DNA of 64,000 bases from Solenopsis invicta (taxonomy: Eukaryota; Arthropoda; Insecta; Hymenoptera; Formicidae): contig NC_052678.1 in NCBI RefSeq assembly GCF_016802725.1, positions 7,866,001 to 7,930,000 of the forward strand. Reading direction: 5' to 3'. Positions 50,151 through 62,498 of the stretch are shown in pieces. Under the pieces are notes generated by a model that was not told where the DNA came from, searched no databases, and saw only the letters and a program-made list of their open reading frames with translations. Every line of letters starts with the position of its first letter. Positions within the stretch are counted from its first letter, which is position 1. Position numbers and translations under genes: made by a program.

Positions 50151-50174
50151 CAAGTTGAAAGCACTTTCAACTTG
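50151..50174. other. 24-nt near-perfect palindrome
   Basis: CAAGTTGAAAG, then CA, then CTTTCAACTTG: 11-bp arms with a 2-nt centre. Non-coding context in AT-rich DNA. Confidence 0.6.
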
Positions 50175-51855
50175 TATTTTGACATCAGTCTCTAATAGAT
50201 AATTTTTTCTTTGACTATTTATTTATTTTATGTTGTTTTAAATTCTTGAAAAATATTAATTTCGGCAATAAGTATCTTACTTCGAAAATTCATGTAAAAA
50301 AAACGAGTTTCGAATTATATTACCAAGTTAATTTCTAAATGGATTATTTCTCGGATAAGTAACATCTTTTCATTGTCGTAAATTAAGTGTGCTGCAACAC
50401 GTATAAATACGCGTATTTTTACTACACGAGTTAACTTCAATAATAAATTTTAACTATTGATTTCAATTCTAAAGAAGCATCCACCTGTCGTGTATGTCAA
50501 GTAAAGAAATTCATTTCTGAGTTGCGATTGGATAAAATTACCAAAGTTGACGATTCGAAAAAAACCGACAAATGTCAAAAATAGGCGCTCGGTGAATATC
50601 TTCCTATACGTATTAGCGACCGTAATTTACAGTTCCACCTGCGCTATTCCTGTAAGACGATTCTCCAGAAGCCCCTTTTTGACTGCCAAAATCGTTTGTC
50701 GTTTACGATGTACTCGTTTGCACGCTTCGACTTAAACTGCATTTCGTCGAACATCCAGATTTGTTAACGATTTCGCAGAAAAGTCGAGCAGAGATATATT
50801 TCTACATCGTGACTATCGCAGCGTGTGGAAAATCGCATTAGCCCCAATAACTGCATTTCACGCGTATTTGCAAATCTCAACGGGGTTATAGATACCGTGA
50901 ACTTTATGAATTACTTGGTTTCGCTGTCAAATCTTTCAACATTCGCGCCAGCATTATTCACTTTCTATTTCTCGTGCGATTATTTTCACGAATGTATACA
51001 ATTTACAAGGTAATCATTAACTCATCGATCAGCCGAAAAGAGGTCAAACCTCGGCAAAACATGTTTTCTTTAGTAGTCCAAATCGAGACGGAAGATAAAA
51101 AAATTTGCAATTTACGCGCACGCGGATAAAATCCTCTCATTTACTTCTCGTGGTCGTGCGATTATTACTGTCTTCGGACGCAAGCAACGAAGATCGTTCG
51201 AAGATGAGAGATAAAAATTCTGAATTTTTATATTCGTATTAATTGAAAAACTCGTTTAATCCCATTGCCATTTCCCAATTTCGCACGTATCATATTTCTC
51301 AACGAATAGATCGGGTTGTTAAAATTTTACGAACTTTAAAAATACGATTAAAAGGATCAATTCTCCGTCGACAATAAATGTAATGAAATAATAATAAAAT
51401 CACTAATTTTAATAGCAATAAAGCAATTGGTTCTATATATAAATAGAAATAAGAGAAACATTGAATTTTTGAGACTTAATAACTGATGCAATCGTGTGTT
51501 GTATATATTTAAATGCAACGTAATAGCATAAATCTTATGAATATTACAAAAATATAAGTGCAAATATCGTAATATTTTATGTACGTATGTTATATTATAT
51601 GCCGTAAAAAATATAATATATTATTTATATTGATTAAAATTCTGTTTCTAACCTCTTTTAAAACAATATATTTAATTTAAGATATAGTTAGATAATTGTT
51701 TAAGCTGGGCCTTAAACCAGATTTATATTCGTGATAATTTTATATACATTAGAGATCAGAATATTTTTAATAACATATTTTTTTCTAATTATTTTTAATA
51801 AGTAGTGATGCATTTTACTTTAAACTTTTCGTTTTCGTTACATAGAATAAAATAT

Positions 51856-52082
51856 TGTTATGATCGAATAAAGACGCGAGATTCCTCATATATAAAAGAT
51901 CTTTTTGACAACGCGTCTAGTGACAGTTAAAAAGTTGTATTTTGACGGGCGTGTTTGACGAATGTGTTTCCGCGATATGCTGCGCGTTTTAAAAAGTGAT
52001 TAAAGCTCGTGCTTTTTAAAGTTCTGTGTCTTTCTTTCTTGAGCGTACGTCACGAGTGCGAGTGCATCTGCCGGTCGTAACA
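51856..52082. mobile_element. Solo LTR, 227 bp, with 4-bp target duplication
   Basis: The sequence begins TGTTATGATCG and ends CGGTCGTAACA (near-perfect short inverted ends with TG...CA boundaries) and is flanked by ATAT on both sides (51852-51855 and 52083-52086). A TATAAAAG box near 51890 and an early AATAAAG are inside. It is not adjacent to a second LTR, primer-binding site or polyprotein. A 4-bp duplication fits a Ty3/gypsy-type retrotransposon reduced by recombination. Confidence 0.65.
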
Positions 52083-53354
52083 ATATTTTAGCATCTACAA
52101 CTACAGATTTAAGTAACAAGACATCTAAGTAAAAAGTTCGTACGAAAGAAACAGTATACTAATTGGTTGCGCGACGGCGAATTAAGATGCTGATAATCAT
52201 GCGAAACAAACCAAACGAGTCGTAATCGCGGCTACGTGACCCAAGTGTTACTTGGTCGCGTTGATTCGCGCGCGCCGGTCGCGAATAAAAAGAGATCCAG
52301 ACCTCTCCCCTCAACGGACGGAGATGAGAGGCGAAAAAGAATCGAAACGAGCCGGGCGCGATAAGATGGTCGCTGACTAATTGACGGCAGTGAGTTCATA
52401 TGCGAGACGATCACACAGTTGAATGTGCACACTTGTACACATTACGTTACACAGTCCCGTAAGCGCGTATTTATAGAGCGTCGTCGCTCTACAATCCGGA
52501 GGAGAGAACTTTTTCGGCGGTTGCGTGTGACGAGATTGCTGGAAATAGATGACGGTGCCAACCGGTTTCTTCTCCCGGCGCGGGCGTCGTCGTCGTCCCA
52601 TCCTCCCCCTACGATTCCATCCCCCGGCTCGTCACCCCTCTTCTATCGGTCCGCGATCCTTCGCTGGATAATCGTGGAAACCAAAGCGATTCTAGCGAAT
52701 AGAGCTTAGCTAAAGCGATTAGTCGGTCAAACGCCGCTGATAAGACGAGCGATAAGCTTATATGCGATGATAAATGTTTGCTGATTCTGTTCAGAGCATT
52801 ATGAAAGAAATCGCTATTTTTGGAACATTACAGATCTATCGGAAATGTAATAAACAATTGGAAGTTTCAAGGAATGTGACCCAGACGCGTTCCACTTACA
52901 AAATGATTGTCTTGCTGTTTCATCATATTAAATATTAATTATCCCAATTTTAGCAAAAAAGTCCCTTTCAAAAACTTTATAAATTTTTGCCAAATTGTGA
53001 TATAAACTTAATACGTTTAAATGACAAAGTTGTCTAGCTTTGAATTAAAAAATATCTGATCATTAGTTTTAAGAGATGACATTTTTGGCTTTTATTGTTT
53101 CTCGATCGCACTCCCCTTTAAGCTGTAATTAAATAAGTCGCGCTACAGCTATGGAAATTACAATTAAAAAGAGGAAAGGTGTCGCCAGCCATTGGTGGTC
53201 TTCCATTTTGGTGCTGCTTGACACAATTTTTTTTAGAGCAAAATTAAATTAAAGTTGACCCAGTTAGTACGTATAAAAATGTGAAATTTGTCGTTTTTAT
53301 TAAGCCTCCAATAATGCAAGAAAAATTATTACATGCAGAAATATTTACGGACTG

Positions 53355-53600
53355 TACATGGAAAAAAAAACAGTCTTGTTAAAGTACGTACAAATGTTGC
53401 TTGACCCAGATCTAAAAATAATTTTTGTTAACCTATCATCATAAGTATGTAAGATAATCAAGCTAGACAGAATTTAGAATTTTAAAGTAGTTTGCAACAT
53501 TGCTTATCATGTTTGAGCACTCCACATAATTTGATATTTCAACAAAATTATTTTCAGACGTGTCCTAGTTAAATTTTTACGTACAATGAAATCATATGTC
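53355..53600. mobile_element. MITE-like inverted-repeat family, copy 6 (diverged)
   Basis: The arms cagatctaaaaataattttt and caacaaaattattttcagac are inverted, and the outer parts (cttgttaaagtacgtac, gttaaatttttacgtac) are diverged but alignable with the other copies. No ORF. Confidence 0.6.
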
Positions 53601-56600
53601 AAGTAGAAGCCATAATTATTTAAAACGTGTGCATAATTTTTACTCAAAAATAAAAAAAAAAGTACGTGAAAAAAAAACAAAATAAAAATAAATAATTCTA
53701 AAGCTTTTGCAACAAAACGGTTATGTCAATCTTGCTGCTTCTTGCTTCTTGTAAGTGGCATACAGCAACATCTGCATTGTCTATCTAACTTACGGAAGCT
53801 GACACAGCTCTAAATGAGATAACCAGCCCTTCTGCATCAGAACGTGCTTTACAGCAATATCTTCTAAATGCATGCGAAAATAGAATACAATTTTTCTATA
53901 TAATTCGAAGATTGAAATGTTGTGCAATATTACGTGTATGAGTAAAATATCGTAATTAATATAAGAATACACTGTGCAAAAAATGAGTATGTAATTTAAA
54001 CATGTAAATATAACAGATTAAATTGGAAGTATACGCTTATACGAGGAGAAATAGAGAAACTAATAATTTAATACAAGTAACTCTAGGAACGTTCTCTTGT
54101 TAAAAATATAAAGGTATTGAAATTAAAAATTGACGTTTCATGTACCATTCGCACACGATGATCCACATTCTTCTCGTCTCCTGCGTCGCGCGAGTATTGT
54201 AAGAAGAACGATAGTAAGAAGAACAGAATTAAACTACGACGAGATACCGTATATCAAGACGCTGAGAAAGAAAAAGGCAAAAAGGAGGAACGAGCAAGAA
54301 GTTTGATCGCTGAATGCTCGATACGCATGTATTCGCCGTAAGAGCACACCTGCACACATGAATAAACGTACAGATCGGTGGTTAAACGTGAACAAATGTA
54401 CAGGCAGCGCAGATGCACATGGCGCCGGTACATAATCCACATTAACACCTGCAATTAACTTCGACGTAGGCGGAAGGCGAGTCGTCCGACCTAAATACCG
54501 CAAGAGGAAAAAAGGCGTTTTTCAAAGTGAAGAGCACACGGCGCGCGCGTTTCTTTCCTCTTCCGACGACGATACGTGCAAGAAACACGTCGTCGCACTT
54601 TCTCCGTTTCATTCTCACGCCCTGCGCCTTATCTTTAGAGAACACTATTAACTCGGTTGGTAAATTCTTGAATCGGAATCTATACAACCGCGTTTGTCTT
54701 AAATTCTCATCCGTTATCGCGATATCGTTTCATATTTAGTTCTTACAGTTAGAAAAATAGAATTTATTTCTTCAGCTTTCTTGATGTTGTAAATAAATTG
54801 TAATTACATTTTTAATAACAAATAAAGTGATTTAACTATAAAAATATGTTATTAAATAAAAATATAATCTTATTCATACAACTTTCATATACTTGTAATT
54901 TATTTGAAGTGTTAATATTAAGTTATTAACACATTTCTAAATTTTATTTACTTTGCAGAGATCGTATGTTCGATACAATCGGATGAACAGATTAGTAATC
55001 TTCCTCTCTCAAATTTGACAGCGCGATTTATTTATGAATAATAAATAAAAATTGTCAATTTATTTTCCATGTGTTTCGATTTATTATAAAAGGAACGTTC
55101 GACGCAAGGGAAATCAAATCGACGTAATATGTGCGCCGAAAGTACGTTGACCGTTGCCGTTACCTAAGCGAGCTCCGGCGCGTATACCACACGCGGCGCG
55201 AAAGCAGAAACACCGTCGCTGCTGACAAAGCTGCGTGATAAAGAGAAACCTGGGCGTCAAGTATTACGCTGTTAACCTTCAGCGGCGACGAGAAGAGCCG
55301 CGTCTTTACTGTTCCTAAGCGGCGACGGCGGCGGCGCGGCGATAAAGAGCGGCACATTGTAAATAATTACGGCGGCGGGACACTCCATTTGCCGTAATTT
55401 TCGTTAATAATTCAATGGCGCACTCGGGGAGATGATTGAATAGTGAAAGAAGCTCGGCGCGTCGTCTGACGCGAAATACATAGCTGACGGTGATAGGATG
55501 TGTATGCATTTGGGTACACACGACATTATGAAAACGCTGATAATTCTGGCGAAATTTAATTGTGATAATCCAGGAAATAATATTCTTTACATTATGAATC
55601 GCGAATTTAAGAATTTTGAGAAACAGCTTAATAAATTCATTTTATTTCATTTTCAAATATTTTGTCGTCGTGCAAAAAGTTCAAAAAAACAAAGAGGGAG
55701 ACTACGTTTTATATAAAATAATATAAAAAATAAAAAAAATACTTAGATTTGCATTCCTAATACTTTTACTGTCATTTATTGTCAAATCAATTTAAATGCC
55801 TGGTGCTGAAGAACTCGTTGAGATCGAACGTCGTCCGCTTATTGTTAAAGATTAAAGATATTACTATTTTAACACCTATTAAAATTTTTCGTTTTATTTG
55901 ATCTTTTTATATATAGTTTATTATATTATATTATTTTCTTTATCTTTATTTCCTTTTATACCCGTAATTTATATCTTCCAGAGATAGCTCCGCTAATCTC
56001 GTTGCTTTTCGGTTTTGCTCCGCCAGATAATCGATACCTGCTGAAGTTTCAAGTATGAACAGATCGCGATCTAGACGCGATGATAGCATTTGGCATCTTT
56101 CGCGATGCGAAAACTAGGAAACGAGCGCGTCCGTGACGCCCTTCTATACTTGGAACGAATTATGCGAAACCGCTGCATAAGTCACGCGTGGCCTCCTGGA
56201 GGCACTCTCGCACGCGGTCTTACGCGCGCGTGTATAAATATCTACCTACAAACACTCACTCGCGTGCGGGATGCTTTGAATATGCGAGGCGCGTTAAACG
56301 TTTCAGCGAGAGGCGGCCAGCACATTGCGTCTGATTAACTTTGCCAAATCGCCGTGCATGCGTGCGCATCGCTAATGACCCACGAATCGTTTGATCATCT
56401 ATGCAAATCGATTTGTCCTGACACATTTTAGAAACCCACTCACGAAAAATACTTCCCTGTTTAAAAGCTTGGTCTTGATAATGAAAAATGCGACGAATCT
56501 ACATTGCACTCTTTTTCTTTCTTGTTTTATTTAAATGTTAAGTAAAACTTTTTTTAGTAAAATTAAATAAATATTAAATAGGATATTATGTAAAAAAATA

Positions 56601-59600
56601 TGATAAAATATATTAAAGTCTCATTTATATGTTAAGACTTGAGTGTTTTGATAATTCTGATACAAGATATAATGCAATATTCAAAATCACACTATTAATT
56701 CCGATTCATGGCACAAATATGCCATTTTTAGCAATCTAGTAAGTCTTTGTAAATCATTAATAATTACGTCTTATCAGCAAAAAACATTAATCATAAAACA
56801 TTAAACAAATTATATATAATCATGTATAATTATGTATAATCATCTGCTGCTAATCATCTTGATCGAGCATTGTGTAACATCACAACACTTTAGATTCTGC
56901 TTGGTGATTCATGCGATTTAGATACGTGGCGCCTTATCGAAGCACGCGCAACAACGAAGAGAGAATGTAAAGGAGATACAAATAGAGGAAGAGTCGTTTA
57001 CACGTAGTCGTCCATGTTAATCCGTGTATCTATTCATAGATCTGACAGTAATGTGTATATATAGGTCTCTCCAAGATATAAAAATGGCGTTAAACGATCA
57101 CGGATTATTATCAGACGACGTATTATAAATTATAAACGTTAGCGTAAAATCGTTTACACGTATCGAAAATAATACATTTAAATCGCATACTTAATGTACA
57201 ACATTGCAAAAATCATATTTTCTATTTTTTAAATTAATATGACAGAAAAAATGACAATCTCATTTTATATAAAACAATAGCGTTTAAAATAACTTGAAAA
57301 AATGTTTGAAAAAAAAATAGAATTCCCGCATATCAATTATAGCTTTAGTATTACAGAGATGCCATAAATAGAACGTGGCGCTACTGCAGATATTATGTAA
57401 CTTCATTATGTAGTGATAATCTTTTGCACTCAATCGAATCACCGCTGATTTATTGACACTCACACGAGCAATGGGCATGTGACAAAGAGCATTGATCATC
57501 TCGTCTTTTACGTAACTCTGTTTTCACAACATATTGACATTGAAGCTATGTAAATAAATTGTATTTTCTCAATAATATTCTTTTTACTAATACACTGTCA
57601 TGCGCGTGCGTTCAATCTAAATTCACTCAGTAATACATGACGTAATAATATCGATAGTGTTTGTGAACCAGTTTTCCTCCTAGGAAATGAAAAATTGTTC
57701 TTGTAACCTTACTTGTAAATAATCAATTAACGTGCGTAATGATATACAGCATTAATTGTTTGCAAGTGTAATTGCTCGCTATTTATCGAGCGACAGATCT
57801 ACAACATCAATCAACGTTTTTCAACATTTTCGCGTGACGCCATGCAACGTTGTAGTCGGCTGCACGCGCTGCGAGCAACTGTAAATTGTACCGGGGCAAA
57901 AAGTAAACTCGGTTGAACAATAAACCGGCTCGTACTTGCAAATTTATTCGCCGCAGTGCCGCCGCACCGGATCGAACGATCGCGGATAAATCACTATAAT
58001 TTCATAAATAAACGATCGAGGCGGTTCGCGGAGAGCACGCGCATGATGTCACCGCCTACATTTGGATCGATGCCGGAGGTACGTGTCAATATCGCCAGCG
58101 TATAATGGGATAAGTAATAGTCGATACATGCGCGCATGCACTTCCGATTTTGCTGCGAAGATACCGGCGACGATTGTCTCGCGATTGTATAAATAATCGT
58201 TAAACTGTGTTTCGCAACAAGATTCAATCGAATAGAGCTGATATTTTTCATTCCGCGCGTGCGATATTATTTATTTACCATAGCCTCTCAACGAACACTC
58301 GAATGATCGTGATTGATGCAATGATCAAAGGACTAATAGAAGTCTCTACACGACACAATTAAATTGTGTGTTAGCGCTCGTCACCTTAATTTTTAACAAA
58401 TTCGAATGTCGAGCTTTAAAGTTCCTTAAAAATTTATCATAAAATTGACTGAATAATTCAGTAAAACTGCACGGACGAAGCGACCGCTAAAAGTTTCACT
58501 ATTCCGGAGTTTAAGTACGTTGAATTCGGAAAACGCGCGTGGTTGGACACGCGAGATGAGATTACGCGGTCATAACTCCGCCTGGCGTTTCTCGTCAGGG
58601 TCCCCACACACGATAATGACCGCGAACATATTCGCTTTTCATCGCTCGCAGTCTCGCCGGACGAAATTAACGGCAATTAACGCGCCTCTTCGCTTCGATT
58701 CGCAGTTCCTCCGGCGGCATTCCATTCGTATCGTCCTACTGCTAATCGCACGTTCATTAGCATTCGACTCGAATGCGAGCGATGAGAGAGAATGACGGCA
58801 CTTGTCACACGCGTTTCAAACGTTGGCGATGTGCCACAGAGATAATCAAAAGAGAGAAATAAATGATTAAGAATTTCACACGATTCACATCCAAGAGAAT
58901 AAAGTTTGTCGAATTCGAATAATTAGGGGAGGAAGTATCGAATTGCTCTCCTAAATTGTACTTCTCCAATATTTTGCATTTTTAATATAAGCAATTTTTA
59001 GTGATAAAAATAAGAAAGAAATAATATAGACAAAAATTTAAAAATTTAGATTTCTCGTTTTGCGTGTACTAACAACACTTGAAAAGATCAAACACGACTG
59101 ATGTTGATTTTCAATCAATAATTTTGCCAATTGCAAAATTAAACTCAAGTTCCATTTCGAATTTAGACGTCCTTATTTTTACATTCTCGTTGTTTATTAA
59201 TTATTAAATATTCGATCCTTTCTTTCAATAAATTATTAATGAAATAAGTATTAGTCAATAATTCTGTACGATTTCAATTATTTTCATTCATAAATTCAAT
59301 ACTTTCAAAGGCGACCGGTTGCCTACCTACAACGTATCTTTTATATAATGTAACAAAAAGACAATAACAAATTAATTTGCTATTGGTGAAAGGTTGAATA
59401 TATTGTTATTACGGGTACCTGATACATCAAGCTATTTCCAATCTTCATTTGCATATAAATTAGTATCAAATAAGAAATGCAATAAAAAATAACTTGGGTG
59501 GTACGCACTCGCGGCTACTCTCGCCTACTTGCAGTTAATATTTCAAATATGTTTATTAAAGGACACACATACGTATCGAAGGAAGTTTGCATCTAAATAA

Positions 59601-61679
59601 AATTGACGTTATTCATGTAATATACATTACTTCAATGCGATTGAGCAATACACGCGTTAGCGTATCAGTAGGAAACGTTCATTAATATTTAAATGTTCGC
59701 GTAACCCCAAGTCGCAGATCTTAATTTGTCACGCTGATGATCGCATGCATTGCCATTTGCTCCACATGGTGCGACGTTTTTACGAGATAACTGTGCAAAT
59801 TGCTGATACGATATTGTCATCGTTGCGTAAGCATCGCGTTCGTCTACTACTAAATATGTAAATTACTCCTTGCACAAGATGCCTCGTGGCTCCGATCGTT
59901 CACGCAGCGACTATTTTTCAGACACACGGAACCCAACTCCACGCTTGTTCCATGACATAGGTAGCCTTTTTGGTCTGGCATAGACATTCAGCATTTGCCG
60001 ATGTTTGCCACGCTTGGTGCACTTGGCAGGTAATTTCTGCAATCGCACTATGTTCACGTATCCTCAATTATATTTCTCCTCGTGGCAAAGTATGCCGCGC
60101 CACATTAATTTAACAATCATAGAAAATTGTCAGTGTAAGCTCGTATGTACGAGAATGTGCAACCACGCATATTGTGTAACGTTTAATGGAACATCATTAC
60201 AAACATGACACCTTATTAACAGTTCGTGAATACAAAAAAGAAAATTAAAGACCCGCGCGTGATTTTTAGCTTCGGTAGGAATGCGGCTTTTAACTACGTT
60301 CTTTTAACTACTTACTTTCAACTTTATCAACTTCAACGAATTAATTAGAATAATACAAAAATGTTATGACGAAATGGCGCCGTTTTCCGCGTCAGACTCG
60401 CGCTCGACTCACAGCCTGTCTATTCAGCATTGATGACGGGAATCCGTCATCAGCCTTGATCCACGATGCGATGCATTATTGCACGAAGAGAATTTAATAA
60501 CGCATAATCATCGAACAGAATCCGCAAGTCCACGGAAAGCCCACGAACATCCCGCGCGCGCATGTATGTAGATGCGTGGCGAATCGTGCATATACACGTG
60601 GACTCCCTTCCCAATAGAACGACTTGCATGCTTCATCGAGCCTCAAAGGCCGGTGCACGGATTTATGGAGGCAGATAAGGCAGAATTTATTGACACCGTA
60701 CTTTTTTCTCAATCGACCCGTTCTGCATCCACGTAACCGCCTCATGGTACATACACGCCTCGATCTTGACAAACGTTCGCCTGGGTCCGATTGTCTCGCG
60801 GCGATCGCGCCTACATTGTTTCTTTCTCGTGAACGATATCATTATTAATGTTGAGATTTTGTTATTTATTAAGTGTTTTCATCGCAAGGCGAAGTCGTTT
60901 CACCTGTGATCGATGAGAAAATAAGGGTATTGCATTAACGTAAGATCGATAAGACGCCGCGAAAATGTGATACTTGTGTACTACCCCGTGATCGTGTAAT
61001 CAACAATGATTGCCATTAATTATAAAAATGTTTCTAAAGCGTATTAAATTAAGCGTGTAGACATGTTCAAATGTAACATCTCAACCGAGCGCTTTTTTAG
61101 GGTTGCATAGATCTATTCAGCTTTCAAGAATTGAAGTATATTTTATTGTTCGATTCATTACAGCCCAGTTTTTATTATTTACAATTGTTGGAGTTACATG
61201 GCTTTTCAAATGATACAGATTGTACGACGAAATCGATAGGAAATATACCCAAAATATATAGCAATAAGCACATGCACGTTACCAGCGTTTAAAGCTTTCG
61301 TTTGAATCTTTAAGTGTAGCTGAAAAGGTTTGACAATAATTCAACAATCTAGCGCATAAGAGTATGTGAATACTAAATTCTTGAGCCCTGTTAAAAGCAG
61401 TGTGCATGAATAGTTACTGATTACAATCGGAAAGAGCTTTTTGCACCGAAGAATCCGAAGAAGAGATCACGAGCATATAAAATGACGACCCACGCGAACT
61501 CTGAGCGAGGCTATGTAAGACTCATTTTCATTATGGCATTGTAATGTTATATATACATAACGTCATAACGCATAATGCAAAACGCATATGCAGTACGTAA
61601 AATATATAAAAATGTGAAGAAATAAATTGCTTTTTCTATCTTTAATGTTCAATAGATGTAAAACAAGAATAAAACAACG

Positions 61680-61730
61680 AAAAAATTTATTAACGCCTTT
61701 ATAAGAGCATTCTGAATACGGATTATAAAT
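61680..61730. repeat. Dispersed repeat fragment, copy 2
   Basis: The segment taacgcctttataagagc then attctgaatacggattataa matches the copy near 35680. No termini can be defined. Confidence 0.5.
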
Positions 61731-62222
61731 TATTAATCCCGTGATTCTCAGTAAAAAGTTTTATCTTTTAATAATTTTTTTAGAAATGTTTGATCTTTTA
61801 TTGACTTTCAATTTTTTCGATTTTCACAAAAATTTTTCACCAAATTCAATTTCAACAAATTTTTGACCCAATTTCTAGCAATTTCTAACACCTTTTATTA
61901 TTCCAATTTTTTTTTAAATCAGATTAATTTTTTAATTTTTAACATCACAATTGCTCTACTAATCTATTTTATTTAAATATTTTTATTTATCTATAATCCT
62001 CTTTTATAATCTTGTCAAAAAATTTGGAAAATCTTTACTTTTATCCTCATCTCCGTTTCCACGCTCCACGACAGGCCACAGTCTCGCATCCATTTTATTA
62101 TCTTACAGATATTGGCAATAATTAGAAAACGAACGGATATATGATACAGTCATCGACAACGGGACGCTTATTCATTCTGCAAACATGGCGTTGCCTTCTT
62201 TTTCTGGAATTTTAAAATTATG

Positions 62223-62498
62223 TCATTTCACTCGCGTTAATTTCACATCCAGCAAGATTTGTGGACCGTCAACGGTCATGAATGTTATCGTCGTTCCCGG
62301 AATTATTGCAGCCTCCTTTCTGCGAGAAACGATCTTGAACGTGACGCTGTCCCTCATCGACGTATCAGCGGTAATAAAAATGCGCCTGGTTCCTTCAGCG
62401 AATAGCAATGAGCAAACTTGACTCGTTTGATAACCGACGGCGCGTTCCCGTGGCAATCGTACGAGCAAGCTTTCACGCCCGTATGTCGCGTCACTCAT
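62223..62498 (-). CDS. Candidate single-exon small protein, 91 aa, function unknown
   Basis: I do not recognise this protein. An ATG in a favourable context (aaagaATGA, A at -3) follows an in-frame TAA two codons upstream and reads 91 codons to a TGA. The peptide starts MSDATYGRESLLVRLPRE, passes CSLLFAEGTRRIFITAD and ends QILLDVKLTRVK. It has no signal peptide or membrane segment; alternating hydrophobic and polar residues (VTFKIV, ITFMTV, ILLDVKL) suggest beta strands. The reading frame lies in a GC-richer patch surrounded by AT-rich DNA, and its codons lean to C/G-ending forms much as in the perlecan exons. An AATAAA lies roughly 250 bp downstream on the same strand. A 78-codon ORF on the opposite strand overlaps it, and one of the two is a shadow. 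It could equally be a chance ORF in a CpG-rich patch or a retained exon of a dead gene. Confidence 0.3.
   Translation of the reverse strand: MSDATYGRESLLVRLPRERAVGYQTSQVCSLLFAEGTRRIFITADTSMRDSVTFKIVSRRKEAAIIPGTTITFMTVDGPQILLDVKLTRVK

Larger units (their letters stand above)
46213..51855. other. Non-coding between mobile elements
   Basis: Contains the 269-bp MITE, the (AC)n tract within a CpG-rich block (48180-48840), and the two palindromes near 49.9 and 50.2 kb. The rest is AT-rich with no supported gene. Confidence 0.45.
52087..62222. other. Non-coding, upstream of the small ORF candidate
   Basis: CpG-rich blocks lie at about 52200-52740, 54140-54640, 55090-55500, 56070-56430, 57800-58250, 58460-58830 and 60360-60830. 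A 14-bp tandem (gtaagaagaacgata) lies near 54200. No gene is supported. Confidence 0.45.

Noticed and set aside
62185..62421. 78-codon plus-strand ORF opposite the small ORF candidate
   Set aside because: It is antisense to a frame with better start context and codon pattern, and is most simply its shadow.
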